A DNA stretch of 64,000 bases from Ectocarpus siliculosus (Eukaryota > Sar > Phaeophyceae > Ectocarpales > Ectocarpaceae). The stretch is taken from assembly GCA_000310025.1 (NCBI GenBank), contig FN649744.1, forward strand, positions 2,164,336 through 2,228,335, in the 5' to 3' direction. Shown here piece after piece: positions 24,280 through 36,710 of the stretch. A program made the position numbers and the translations under genes. Position 1 is the stretch's first letter, and every line of letters begins with the position of its first letter. A model generated the notes under the pieces. It searched no databases. It was not told where the DNA came from and saw nothing but the letters and a program-made list of their open reading frames with translations.

Positions 24280-24297
24280 TGGCGTTGTTGGTTTTGG
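24280..24297 (+). promoter_or_regulatory. putative primer binding site
   Basis: Begins TGGCGTTGTTGG two bases after the LTR CA end. The leading TGG fits pairing with the CCA end of a tRNA. I cannot name the tRNA. Confidence 0.35.
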
Positions 24298-24395
24298 TCG
24301 TGTTGCTTGATTCTTGCGTTCAATTGATTTTGATTTTTCGCTTTTTTGCAGTCTGTTGAATAGCGGCAAGGTAACCGCCTTGGCCCTGCTTCGGC

Positions 24396-27300
24396 ATGTC
24401 GGCTCCCGATGAGCCGCGAGGGAGCAGCGACTCTGCTGTCTCGACCCCGGTCCCTTTGTCGCCGCACAACACTCCTGATGATGATGTTTCGCATGCTTCG
24501 CGTAGCTCGCTCCGTGTTGATGAGGATTCGCCGACTGCCTCCTTGCATGTTCGCGGTCGGACTTTTCAGCAGCAGCAGCAGCAGCAGCAGCCACGATCGC
24601 GATAGCAGTTCGAACGCACGTTAGCAGACGTAGACTCTCAGGAAGATGATGTTGCACGATCGCACACTGAAGGCCTTCGTCGCGCGCCGCGCTCCAGGTC
24701 TGTGCCCTCTCGTGATTCAGCTCGCCGCTGGTCGTCAGATGTGGCACACCGCCTTGAGACACCTGCAGCAATGCAGATGCGCTCGGTGGTTCAACGCGCA
24801 CACTCACACCCCGCATCCATATCCGAACACAGCAATAGCAATGTGCCGGAATTGGATGGTGAAGGCTCTCGCTCTCCGAGTTTGATTGAAGCCTCACGCA
24901 CGCACACGATTGAAGCTCACAGCTCCATTGTGCGCGCGTGTCAAACGCCCGCAGTGGCGCGGTCGAGTCTAGCACTCCTGCCCCTGGTAGTCCAGCTTTC
25001 GCTGTCGGCATGTTTGAACCTCAGAGTTTGAACTATTCCGACGCCAGCCCGGCTGCATCCCATTCCGAGCGCGGATATGTGCCGAATGTGGAGCGTGTTG
25101 GCTCTCAATCCACGAGTTTGATCGATGCCTCACACACGCACTCGATTGGAGTTAGCAGCCCCGTCAAACGCACGTCAGAACGCACCAGCGGAGCGGTCGC
25201 CTCGAGCGATGCTGCCCCTGGTCTCGCTGGCGCAAGCCTTGAGAAACTGTCAAAACGTTCTCTTGGCTGCATTCCGACACCTCTTCTTTATCGCATTCCG
25301 AGAACACCACAAATGTTTCGGAGACGGATGGAGATGGCTCTCGCTGTCAAAGTTTGAGAGTCACCGCGACCTCACAGCAGTCGGATACCCTGAGATCCGC
25401 TGATGGAGAGAAACCGCAAGCTACCAGCGGCGCATTTGCTTCAAGTAACCCTGCCCCGCCTGGTGCCGCGCATGATACACGCGACGCTGCACTTGTGTAC
25501 CCGCATCCACAATCACTTGAGTACAAAGTACAAAGACAGTGAAGATGTTCCGACTGGAAACCATGCTTCTGCCCCTGTTCGCACCGATGCAATTGCAGGC
25601 AGAGACGTAGAATCTGTATCTAGTGTATCTTTACCCGCCGTAGCCGAAGATCGTAGCCCCTCCTCTCCCATTTGCGCCCACACGCGTGCAAACAACGAGT
25701 ATGCCTGTTGTGAGACGGTCACGGCGTTTGGCTGGTAAACCACCGACGCTATCGACCATACACGGTCAACGGACGCTACAATGCGTCACGTGCCTGCTCA
25801 TGAGATTCTCGCAAAGCGACTACACCCAGTTGTACCCCGTAGTAATGCAATTTCGTCTGTTGGCCCTTCACCGCTCGCCGGCTCGCAAGAGCATGGCTTG
25901 AAGCAGGCTCGCACACACCCTTCGGGGTATGGTTCGCAGAGCCCCTTGCTCGCCGATCCCACGGGATTTGGTTTGACGCAAGGCCCTCCCACCGGCCCAC
26001 AGGGGTTCGATGCGGAGCACACGCTCACCGGTCCTTCGGGATTTGGTTCGCAGCACATGGCGCTCACCGGCTCGAATGAGCTTGGTTCCGAGCCCCAGCA
26101 CGCCGGCCCTACGGGGTACGGTCTGCCATACCAGCAGCAAGGGCTGTTGCTGAAACCACCACTGTCCATCGCTAGAGGTGGTTATGTGGTACCGCCCCCG
26201 GCCCAACCGTCACACAGCCAAATAGCGCAAGGACCGCCGGACCTCAGCCTCCGAAAGGGGGATGAATTGTTCCTTGACATTCCGGTGTCTAACTTCGCGC
26301 ACGTGCACCAGCAGGCCTTCGCGGAAGCATCCAGGATACCAGTCACCAAGGCGGCTACAGTGCTGACGACGATGTTAGAAAGCTCGGAGAGACCTACGGT
26401 CACTCTTCGTGAATTCATGCATCACGTCGCTCATGCCCTCACGCGTTAGCAGAATCGGTAACGCGTCTTCTGCACGGGCTCCGAGGAGGTTATGCTAGCC
26501 TTACAGGTGGCTACCGCCCGGCGGAGGTCAACTGGTACCTTCCCCCTTCGGGTCTGCCAGCGACGTTTGGTGCTTCTGCAGCATTCGCCAAGCAGACGGG
26601 CGATTTCCGTGTCGTCACTCACCGCAAGGTGAAGAAGGAGTGAGCTACCGACAGCAGCAGCTCCCACAGCCGTGGCAGCCGTGGTCGTGGTAGTGGTCGA
26701 GGTTCGTCAAGCAACCGTGGACGTGGCAACAATAACGGTCACCGTCAACGTGGTTCGCGAGGGTCGCGCTCTTCCGCAGCTAGCGAAAGTGAGGCGTCGG
26801 CTTCCGTGACCGCCAGCAGCTCCAAGAGATTGAATCGAGGCAAACGTGGCAAGAAGCGCTCTGGATCCAACGGCCGCCAAGATGACGCTGCTGTGGAACG
26901 CAAGCCTTCGGCGACTAAAAGCGCCGGCAAGGAGGACACGAGTCGTGGCCGTCGTCGTAGCCGGAGTCATAGCAGGAGCTGTAGCCCACGCCGCCGCGGA
27001 CACCGCCGAAGCAACGACGGCTCAGAGGCACCAGCCTTCGAGGATCACTCCCCTGTGGAGATATTTGACGCAAACCAACCGCACCAGCCCACCGATCTCC
27101 AACTGGAGGAGCGTCTGGACCAACCCCTGACAGCCCCACGTGATGACAGGCAAGTACCGTTGTTGATTGATGTTGCAGCGACCACTCATTGTTGTCACGC
27201 AACAGTGCATTCGTAGGCCATAACGCCCAACCGTTGTCGTCAACGACTGCTCGTGCTCGCCAAGTAGAGATAGAAAAAACTGAAGCGCTTGCAGAAGCTG

Positions 27301-28548
27301 CACGAGTCAGAGAGATCAGTACGAAGTACATCAAGACGAAGTTTAGGGATTTTCGTATATAACCATCGACCCCTTGGCCGGCAACCTGAAACAGGCAGTG
27401 CCGCAGTTGTTAGATTCTATAACGGCCGCAGCCTTAGATGTCTTGCAACAGGCTGACCTTTTCATCGATTTTGACAAATCCGATACGTGGGTTCGCGGGT
27501 GGGAAAACTCGCTGAAGAAAGCCATCATTAACGCCGTATCCCCGAACAAGCAAACCACTGGTGACCTTATTAGCTCTATCAATGGTATGTTTGTGCAGGT
27601 GAAGCAGCGTATGGACGACGGTATGAACGGAGGAGAAGCTTTCAAGCACCTTCTTCGTCTGATCGCGTCCCACTTCAAGCATGAAGACCGTGGAGACGCC
27701 TTGACAACGCTGGATGCGTTCGGTGTTCCCAACAGAACTACGTTTGGAGAATTTTGCGACAGTATCGTACTGCCGTGAACAACATCACGCACTATTCTAG
27801 TCTTTTTAGCCTTAACCAGACTTGGATTGTCGGGATCACAAGGAATAAGTTCAACGACCAGTTTTCTGTGGTGATGTTTGACTGTTTTCCGGGTGCAAGG
27901 CGTTCCGCTGCAGAACCGTACAGTCTGGATGAGATGTGGCGAGTGCTGAATGAGTTCACGACCTCTAAGGTTAAGGCTGGAAATGGCGAGCAATATGCTA
28001 CGCTCTCGCTTAGTGGATTATCGTTGCATTCGTAAGGCGGTAGTCGTTCTCAAGGACGTTCGACGACGCAATCGCAGCAGCCTTGGAGCTCTCAGGGAGC
28101 ACGTAGCAAATCGGTCATGCGTGTTAAAGCAGAGCCAATTCATGATGTGTTTTGTGTTAGCTACGATGCTTGGCCGCTGGCCACCGATGATCATTGGGAG
28201 ACAGTGCATACTGTTGTTTCCAATGGTTTCAAACGTCAACTGCCCCCCCTTTGGACACCACTCCTTAGGACTAGAGCCGACCGAGCACAAGCGTTCAGCG
28301 CGAATGCTGGCCGTTGTTTAAACTGTCACGGGTCTGGTCACTCTATCAAACACTGTGAACAACCTTTCACCAATGCTAGTGGTGTACTGAACCCAGATTT
28401 AGGTGCACTGACTGATGGTGATGACACGTTTCGCCTGTGGCAAGAGCGCTTGCGGTCCGGGAGGACTAAGCCTGCAACTGCCACAACACACGGCTCACGC
28501 AACTCGAAGGCCAACAAAACCGGCGCCGTTCCCATAGCCAGCTCATAG
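24396..28548 (+). pseudogene. retrotransposon gag (decayed)
   Basis: Structural protein that would package element RNA. The frame opens at an ATG at 24396 (MSAPDEPRG) and is broken by a TAG at 24603, by frame changes around 25.4 kb and 25.8 kb, a stop at 26449, a TGA at 26641, and shifts near 27.2 and 27.77 kb. Recognisable parts are a Gln run at ~24570, diverged ~240-bp internal repeats (24.84-25.45 kb), PTGFG/PSGFG-type short repeats (25.93-26.13 kb), an RG/RGG-rich basic box (~26656-26760), a second Arg/Ser-rich basic tract (~26940-27005), a helical capsid-like region (27374-28035) and a CX2CX4HX4C zinc knuckle at 28315-28356. Gag with a CCHC knuckle is normal for gypsy; the RGG box and long N-terminal repeats are unusual. 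Function is inferred from position and knuckle. Confidence 0.75.
24840..25450 (+). repeat. diverged internal repeats in gag
   Basis: Units sharing phrases such as gtgccgaat..gaag/ggctctc, gagtttgat, gcctcacacacgcac and a following Ser/Ala/Pro segment recur near 24840, 25080 and 25315, so the period is about 240 bp. They give repeated peptide phrases like SLIEAS / SLIDAS and TSGA.ASS. Confidence 0.5.
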
Positions 28549-28992
28549 AGTTCAATACGCAGATAACGCTCCAAACCCGCAACGATACACTCAGACGTGG
28601 CATCAACCGCCACCACAGGGCCTGCTGCAATCAAGTGCACCAGCCCAACAGCACACATTGGTAGCATACCAGCCTAATGCAGGTAATGCTACCGCGTCTA
28701 CCACACACGCGCAGCCGGCGTTACGAATCAACAGCCGACTCCCCGTAGACTCAAACCCAAATGCCCGCACTCCTGGAACGTATAATGCTGGTAACTGACA
28801 GCCCAACGGCGGCTTGTCGTTACTCCCCGACCCGCCGATGGCAAAACAGGGAGCAGCTAGATATGTGTCGCAGGTGCGCGTATAGTAGGTACGGTCGAGT
28901 GTACCACTCCTGTTCCTACAACCGACACTTCCGCTACAAGTGGTAGTGCCTCGGCCTCATCGGGTGCAGATGGTGTAGCCTAAACTCCCGAT

Positions 28993-29220
28993 CACGGCAG
29001 CTTCAGCGCTGTCGTCAATGCATATACCCCAAGGTTAGGAACTCAAGAAGTGACCTGTCTTGAAGGCGGCTCCCCGAGTTTAAATACAACTCGAGCAGCT
29101 TGCGCACACGGCAGCTTCAGCGCTGTCGTCAGTAAACACACGCCAAGGTTAGGAACTCAAGGAGTGACCTGTCTTGAAGGCGGCTCCCCGAGTTTAAACA
29201 CAGCTCGAACAGCTTGCACA
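28993..29220 (+). repeat. 114-bp tandem duplication in the gag-NADAR spacer
   Basis: Two adjacent copies beginning cacggcagcttcagcgctgt at 28993 and 29107, almost identical by eye. The coding version repeats VTCLEGGSPSLNT. Confidence 0.8.
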
Positions 29221-30405
29221 ACGCACGATTCCACCACGTTGCCGCCCGCCAACCAGCCTGAACCATTACATGTTGGCTACACGAATGGAAGGGTCGGTTT
29301 GAGGTGCGGGTACGGAAGGTCGGGATTGTCGAACATGCCCAAGGGGTCAGCTCAGACATCCTCGTGGAAGACCGTTAGGACACCTACGTTGTCGACAATA
29401 CATGAAGTGTCGCCGGGTTTCACCACCTCGAGCGATGCTTTGGACATGTCCACGGCGTACGGGTCATCGACAGCCTGCGGCGATAAAGCCGATGGAACTC
29501 GAGACGGTGATAAAAGTCACTCCCCGCCCGGTGAAGCGAGTATGACCGATTGCGTTGAAGGAATTACGCGTCGATTTCCCGTGGGTTGCGATTCGCGGAG
29601 TACCAAAACTGAGCGGTCCCCAACCGCGACCACGGAGGTGCTGTCGACACCGTATTCGGAGGACGCTCCGATTGCGCCCCTCGCTGAACAAACAGCGAAA
29701 AACTCGCGACCCTCGTCAAGGGAGGCACGTCATGTCACCAACGTGATGGATTCTAGCGAAAGCACTACAGACTATACACCCCCACCGGGTTGCGCTGTTG
29801 GTAGAGTAGAGGACTCGGGGAAACAGACATCCCCCTCCTCCGCTAGTATTCGTATCTACCCTCCTCCTCCGACCGACGCCAGGTGGTCACCACCAGCGTT
29901 TGATCCGAGCAAGGAGTACTGCACACCTGACATGGTGTTGTTCTGGCAAGCCCCATCGGTTTTCTCGCAATGGACGCCCTCCATCTTTACTGTAGATGGT
30001 GTGGAATACTCTTGTGGAGAACAATTCTTCGCGGCTGCCAAGTCTCTTTGGCGACCACGATACGTTGCGGCGGATTATGCGTGTTTCTGACCCGATTAAA
30101 CATAAGCGTTACGGACGCCAACTTAAAGGGTTTGACGAAGCTGTTGGGGAGCGCGAGCGTGAAAACGTGGCGCGTGTCGCCTCCTACTACAATTTTTCGC
30201 AAAATCCCGCTATGCGACAACATCTTTTGGGCACCGGCGACGAAATGCTCGTCGAAGCTAGCCCATTTGATGCCATATAGGGCATTGGACATCGCGCGGA
30301 TGATCCTGCTGCAATCCAACCCTCTTTGTGGCGGGGCTCCAATCTGCTTGGCAAAAGCCTGCAGGTTGTTCGAGACCTACTCCGAGAGCACGCGCCGTCG
30401 CCGAC
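29050..30405 (+). pseudogene. NADAR (YbiA-like) domain region of the retrotransposon
   Basis: A Ser/Thr/Pro-rich leader (29050-29900) runs into a NADAR domain (about 29930-30405). Visible motifs in order: VLFW..PSVFSQW.PSIFTVDG, YSCGEQFFAAAKS (the family E..F..AK box), DPIKHKRYGR, FDEAVGERERENVAR, YNFSQNPAMRQHLL, TGDEMLVEASP.D, GIGHRADDP and GSNLLGK.LQVVRDLL. NADAR proteins bind or cleave NAD-related and ADP-ribosylated molecules; the cellular target of this one is unknown. The reading frame shifts near 30045 and a TAG replaces the expected Trp codon before GIG at 30278-30280, so this copy is broken. Downstream it is collinear with the protease, which means it belonged to the element's polyprotein. 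Confidence 0.78.
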
Positions 30406-33331
30406 ACTTCCACCACAAGTTTCGTCCGACGCTCAGCTCCGGAATACAATACATGAGGTTAACCCTGAAACGCAAGAGCGTATTTCGACGGCTGCCGCCG
30501 CGGAGGCCGCCCCGTCGTCAGGTTACCGCATAAAATCAGCGCATGTTCCAAGGGATCACAGCGCTGAAGTTCTCGCGGTTACGTCCGCTGAGTATCATGA
30601 GGAAGATCGTCTACCGTTGCTCGCTGAGCATGGTCCTTGCCTCGTAGGTGGTGTTGTTACAGTTGACGACGCTTCATTTACGACTCGAGTCAAAATCCAC
30701 GCTGGGCCAGCCAAATCACAATGTGGTTGCGCCGCTCTGCTCGATTCAGGATCACCGGACACGTTCATCAACAGCAGCGCTGTCGGTACCCTCAAAGCCG
30801 TGGGAGCCATCTCAAAGGCTTGCATCTCGCACGGTAACGCACGTTCTTGGGGAGGTTTTGGTAAATCCGAGTCTCTTCAGACGTCTGATACAGTCCGTCT
30901 GAGTGTGCAATTTTTCCACGGTGATATGCCTTCGGCTTCTCTTGCCGTTTGGGCGCACATCGTCCCTGCAAACACCATGTAGTTTCCCATCCTATTGGGA
31001 CGCGATAGTTTCATGCGAGTTAACACTCGCACGTACCGTATGTTGCCTCCGAGGCCACTGGACAATCGCGTTTTTGGTGAATATACGCTTGCCCACCAGG
31101 ATGATTCTGGTGCGGTCGCGTATGTGCCCGATTTCACAGCCTCGGCGGACCAATTCCAGCTCCGTTATGCAGGGCCAACGAGTACCTCATTGTCAGACGA
31201 CCACCAAATGATTGAGGTCAACTTGGTGCGTTCCAACGGTACACCGGCTCTGACCGGTCAATACCTTGTCGACATGTTACCTGATGTTTCGTCGAACGAA
31301 GAAATATTTGTCTCCGACGGACGTCAGTTTGTGCCGCTCGCGGGTGCTGCAGAACTTGAGCCAGGAGACTTGCTCGGTACTGCTGCCGCCCCGCTGATGC
31401 GCGTCCCGGTAGAGCATTTAGAACAACAGTTTAGTGTCGAAGCTGATACTTCATGTTCGGTGCCTGGACCTATTTTGGGTTCTGCCGAGGATAACGTGGA
31501 CAGGACCGTCGATTCGAAGGTGCGTTGCCACGATCCCTTCGTGCACAACCTACGATCCACCGATCCTCCTGTGCTGGACCCAGGGAAATCATCCCCTGCG
31601 GCCCCTGCCCCCGCTCACCCTTCGCCCTCGCCGCCACCACAGCATGTGATGGAGCGGTTGAGCTCTGATCAGAGAGTTAGCTTTGAGTCATTGTGGAAAC
31701 GCTTGCCGCCTCACCTGAAGTTGGTTAAGTTTGATCTACACGGTCCTGGTTGGTCACCAGAGGTCATCACAGAACTTGGTGATCTTGTGCATGATTTCCA
31801 AGACGTGTTTCCCACATCCTCGACGGATTTGGGGTCCTGTTCCCTGATGCCGTTTGAGATCAAAGTACCTCCGGATTGTCCCCCTGTGACGTCCAAACCG
31901 TACCGTATGAATCATTTGGTTGCAAAGCAAGTTGATGCCATTTTGGACCAGTATCTAGCTGCTGGTCTAATTCAGCATTCGACCTCTCCTTATTCCAGCC
32001 CCATTGTGGTTATACCAAAGAAGTCTGGTGGAATACGCATCACGGTTAACTACAGAAAGTTGAACCATATCAGCAGCCTTGGTCAACTTCCCATTCCCCG
32101 AGTCGACGAGATTCTAACGAAACTCAACAGAGGTTCGATTTTCTCGCTATTCGATTTTACGGGTTGCTTCCACCAGATCACTGTCCACAAGGACACTATC
32201 CCCCTTACGGCCTTTGCGACCCCCACTCGTTTGTTTGAATGGCTCCGCATGCCGATGGGTGCTAGCCAATCCGCAGGCCACTTTGTAAAAGTGATTAACG
32301 AAGTAATCGAAGGACTCGATGGAGTCGAGGCATACCTCGATGACGTCGTTGTTTTTGACGAAGGCCCGCTGCAGCATGTCCGTAATATGCCCATGCTCTT
32401 CGAACGGTTGAGAAAGTACGACCTCAAACTTTCTCCCTCGAAAGCCACCATCGGTACCACCAAGGCTGACTTCTTGGGGCACACCACACCTTCGAAAGGT
32501 GTCCTCCCCAACGCCCGTAAAGTAGCCGCCCTGGCAGGTATGCCCATGCGTACGACCGTCAAGCAACTCAGGTCACTCATGGGTGGTCTGAGCTACTACC
32601 GACGTTTCCTCAGAGACATGGCCAAGCGTGTGAAGTCCATTACGCACTTGCTCAAAAAAGGTGTTCCCTTCGCTTTCACGAGCGACATGGAAAGAACTGT
32701 TCGCAGCCTACTGGCTGAGCTCGCGAAACCGCCCATTTTAGTGTTTCCTGATTGGGACGCTATCGCGGACGGTACACGCCCTTTACGTCTTTGCTGTGAC
32801 GCCAGCTCCGACAGTCTCGGCGCCGCGCTGGAGCAAGAGCAGAAAGACGGCTCGGTACGGCCGATCGTTATCATCAGCAGAGCCACGCTCGACGCTGAAC
32901 GCAACTGGACCGCTCTCGAAGCAGGAGCCGTTGTATGGGCGATCAAGCGTCTCCGCGAATACCTTCGTGGCACACACTTCCGCATCTATTCCGACCATAA
33001 AGCGCTGGAAAATTTGTCAAAAATCAGCGAGCACAACCCACGCGTCCAACGCTGGATTGAGTTCCTTGAAGCATACAGCTACACGTTGGAGTACCGACGA
33101 GGTGCCTCCAACGGCAATGCTGACATGCTGTCTCGTCTGCCGATTGAGCCTACTGACGCCGACATCAACGGGAACAGTAGTTTGACGTCCCCAGAAGACG
33201 TTGGTGTGTATCTGATCCGAGCGACAAGGTCACGCATCACCCTGACAAACCACGCCTGGCGTTGGTTTGGGTGGGCTGGCGCCCCCGAGCGAGAACGCCG
33301 CTTTCGGTGGGCTACCCCTCACTTCCGATGA
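30406..33331 (+). pseudogene. gypsy pol: aspartic protease, reverse transcriptase and RNase H
   Basis: The protease active site is LLDSGSPDTF (DSG at 30743-30751) and its closing ILLGRD motif follows a TAG at 30980-30982. From 30995 a 778-codon frame carries RT: SPYSSPIVVIPKKSGGIR, NYRKLN, FDFTGCFHQI, FATPTRLFEWLRMPMG and the YLDD catalytic box near 32330-32345. RNase H follows with CDASSDSLGAAL, E/A..VWAIKRLREYLRG, YSDHKALENL and NADMLSRLP. All key RT and RNase H acidic residues look present. The frame is lost at about 33270-33330, where the rest of pol continues in another frame. Minus the one stop and one shift, the order is standard gypsy. Confidence 0.88.
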
Positions 33332-36300
33332 TTTTGCGGATTTTCGCAAACACGGGCCTCGAGTGAGGATTGACGACCTTGATGATCCTGCAGGAGAATT
33401 CGTCGCTCGTGTTTTTCCGCACGTCAATGCGCGACAACCTTTGCGACACCTTGCGGACGATCGTGCATTGTCTTGTACCAAACACTCCGTATTTGGTGTG
33501 CCTGAGGTTATTTCCGCCGCAACCCAGAAAAAAAAGGGCGCTGTGCCGGCACTCCGGTCTTCAGCTTCTCCTGTTGTGTCTCCGATGAGACCATTGTATA
33601 GGGACACCGCCACGGTTTACGGACCGCCTGCGCGCCCCCACACGGATACAGCTGCATTTGCGCTCCCTATCCACGACACACAGACCGCCGACGATAACTC
33701 TCGGTTGCCCCCTGTCGTGTCTCCTGCGACAGCAACTGTCGACGCCGGCTCCCACTCTGATCGTTTGGATGCCGCCGACTCGTTGCCACCGCCTTCGACC
33801 TCTCGGTTGCAACCGCATCGTCTTGATCCGTCGGAACTGATCTCTACTCGTACGCGTCGCAGAACAGCGGTTGCTGCGGGTCAGCCTCAACCCGATGTAA
33901 ACTACGGTTTCGGTCCTGAATTGTCGATCCCCCCACACGCTCCGCGTGCAGCTGCCGCTGCAGGCGCTTCTCGTCGTCAAACACGAGTGACGCCAGCTGA
34001 CACCACGCCTGAGCCTGCTGTCGAACCTGTCCCAACGGTGCCCATAGCGCCGCCGGAGAGGGTTACCGACGCCCCTACGGCTCTGTTGGGTTTGTCACAA
34101 CCGGCTGCGGCAGCTGGTAAGGCAACGCCCGCAGTGGATTCCATGGTCCTCAATCCTGCAGAGTTAGAATTCCGTGAGTCCGTCGAGCGCTACACGCGTG
34201 CCGATTGGGCGCGGGAACAGCAGAAAGAGCCGGTGTGTGAAGCCACCATCCGCTACATTCTCCTCAAACGCCCTCAGAGCCTACCTGTCGATTTCTTTGC
34301 CGGAGTGTCACATCACTCCAGGCATAGACCATCGTTGGAGGATATTCGAGAGCTTGCAGATAAAGGACGCCTCGTCACTGACGATGGCCTTTGCCTCTTG
34401 GTACAAAATAATACCAAGCCCCCGGTCTCTTCTGACCGTCCCGGAGGACCAGCTGCACGTCTGTTGTATGACGAACCCACTCGTATTTACGTGCCCATGT
34501 TAATGCGACCTTGGGTCATGCAAGCTTGTCATGCCAACGCCCTCTGCCACCTTGGTACCGCTCGCACGCTTAGCTTGCTTGAGAGGTTTTACTGGTGGAT
34601 TGGGACGAGTATCAGTACTCGTTGGTGGATTCGGCGATGTTTGAAATGTCAGGCCCGCAAAACTGCGCGCCAGACTTTTCGCTGGCCGATTCTCACGATC
34701 CCTCTGCCTTCGGCACCAGGGATCGCGATGAGCGTCGACTATTTTGGTTCGCGTCCCACAATTCCGCGAGGTTTCTCGTATATTTTGCTGTTCGCTGACC
34801 GTTTCAGTCGGAGAGCCAATATGTACGCCGTGACTGACGCCGAGTTCACAGCTGAAGGTACAGCTGAGGTCCTTGTCAATAAATACATGCCTGTTTGGGG
34901 ATGCCCCCTCAGCATTCTTTCTGACAACGGATTGCAGTTTTGCTCCAAACTTTCGGTTGCCATCCTAAAATTGCTACTCGTCCGAAAAATTACGACGAGC
35001 GCGTACCACCCTAGCGGCAACGGAAGGGTTGAGCGCGTGAACCACACCATGGCCCAGATGCTGGCGATGGTTGTCAACGAACGACAAGATGATTGGGACG
35101 TTCATCTCCCTCATGTTGAATTCACGTACAGCAACTCCGTTAGCGCTGCCACAGGATTGGCGCCCAATGAGGTGCATATGGCGCGTCTTCCCAGGTTTCC
35201 ACTGACCGTTTTTGACAACACGCTCGTGGTCACCAGTCGCTTGCCCGCGATCAGCTCGAGTATTGCAACCTCGCCGCCGATCGGCAACGGCGCTCCTACG
35301 AGCTAGTGCGTGAACAACACGCACTCACAGTTTCCCGTATGGAAAGACGGAAACTCGAAACTGTCTGACGCCTTATACAAACTACCCGTTTACGCTACCG
35401 GTGGTTGGGTGTGGGTCTATAGCCATTTGGCTACCATCCGCCAAGGTGGCAAGCTCACTTCCAAGGCCCACGCAGACGCTGACTCCCAGGTACTCAAGAA
35501 GAAGCTGTCCTTGAATTGGACAGGTCCTTTTAAAATCCTCGCAGTCGGTCCTTGCAACAAGGCTCCCGATGGCAGCCCGGTGGCTGACAAGCTCCTGTAC
35601 TTGGATCTTCCCTCCGATGTGCCCGGAGTGGATGCCAAGCGCCGAGTTTCTGTCGCTCGTTGCAAACCGTGTGCGAACCCACACGATAGTGACGACATGC
35701 CTCGGTTTTTGCCTGCAGGCCTCACGCAGTATGTTCTCAACAACTACACGACGAAGTCTACGCCGTACCATGTTACCGCGGACGATGTTTCGGCGCCTGT
35801 CCGCAGGCTAGAGGTTGAGAAAATCACGGGACACCAGTCGGTTCGAGGACGTGGCGGCGTCATCGCAGTCATGTACGAGACCCACTGGAAAGGTCTTATG
35901 CGGCCCTCGTGGGAACGAGAAATGGACCTCCGACACTCCCGAAAACAGATTCTTCCGTATTGGGCTGGTACACCCGACAAACACCGGCAGACTAACCGTC
36001 TGTATCGTCGCATGCGCATTGGCGCAGCGGAACGTGAACTGTCTCGCATCAAAGGCGAGCGGTCCTCGTCGCCGGGGTACGAATATGTTCCCCGCGATGT
36101 TTGGGCCCGCCGTTTTCGCAACGCCGTGCTGCCTGTTGGCGCACACTTCTGGTACAAGGCTCAAGACGCTCTATGGTGGCTAGGAAAAATCTCCGGACAT
36201 ACTCCAAATACGTCTTCTTCGTTCGCTTCCTGGATGACCCTGGACCTGTCAAGATCACCCTCTCCCCTTCGCGCTAAACGACAGCTTTGGGAGCTGTTTG

Positions 36301-36400
36301 TGGTTCTTGGTGCCTTCAGCTGCACCGAAGTAGTCCCTTCATGCGAGGTATCTTGCGCAATGAAGACGAATCGCGTGGTACGTATATTATTGCCCCTGGC
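33267..36400 (+). pseudogene. gypsy integrase with chromodomain and extra C-terminal domain
   Basis: After a Pro/Ala/Thr-rich spacer (33300-34150) comes an integrase with HHCC zinc finger (H..H in ACHANALCHLG, then CLKCQ near 34640), and DDE residues in SVDYFG (~34735), LSDNG (~34920) and NGRVERVN (~35030). Two small compensating frameshifts lie near 35223 and 35350. A chromodomain follows at about 35806-35970 (VEKITGHQ, MYETHWKG, PSWEREMDL, SRKQILPYW), expected to steer insertion toward marked chromatin. Past it, about 36085-36330, is a further conserved-looking block (GAHFWYKAQDALWWLGKI, then in another frame VRFLDDPGPVKI) broken by a shift and a TAA. I cannot assign it; it is vaguely Tudor-like. 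Confidence 0.82.
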
Positions 36401-36426
36401 TAAAGGACGTTGCCCTTGCCCTTGTT

Positions 36427-36710
36427 TCATGTGTATGTATATGTATGTGTATATGTTTGTGTGTTATATGTTTGTGTTTATGTATGTTTGTCGGTATGTT
36501 TCTAGCTCGCCCTCTCGATCTATTTTCGAGACTGGCTATTGCTTCTGTATGTTTCTAGCTCGCCCTCTCGATCTATTTTTGAGACTGGCTATAGCTTCTG
36601 TATATTTCTAGCTCGCCCTCTGGTATATTTTTGAGACTGGCTTTTGCTCCTTTATGCTTTCCGCTCGCCCTCTCAATCTCTTTGAGACTGGCTCTTGCTT
36701 TTGTGTTGCG
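36427..36710 (+). repeat. simple (TATG)-rich tract and ~53-bp tandem repeats
   Basis: A TGTATG/TTTGTG-rich stretch (36427-36497) runs into four imperfect copies of a ~53-bp unit containing CTAGCTCGCCCTCTCGATCT and GAGACTGGCT, starting near 36492, 36547, 36599 and 36651. They lie in the 3' non-coding part of the LTR element. Confidence 0.75.
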
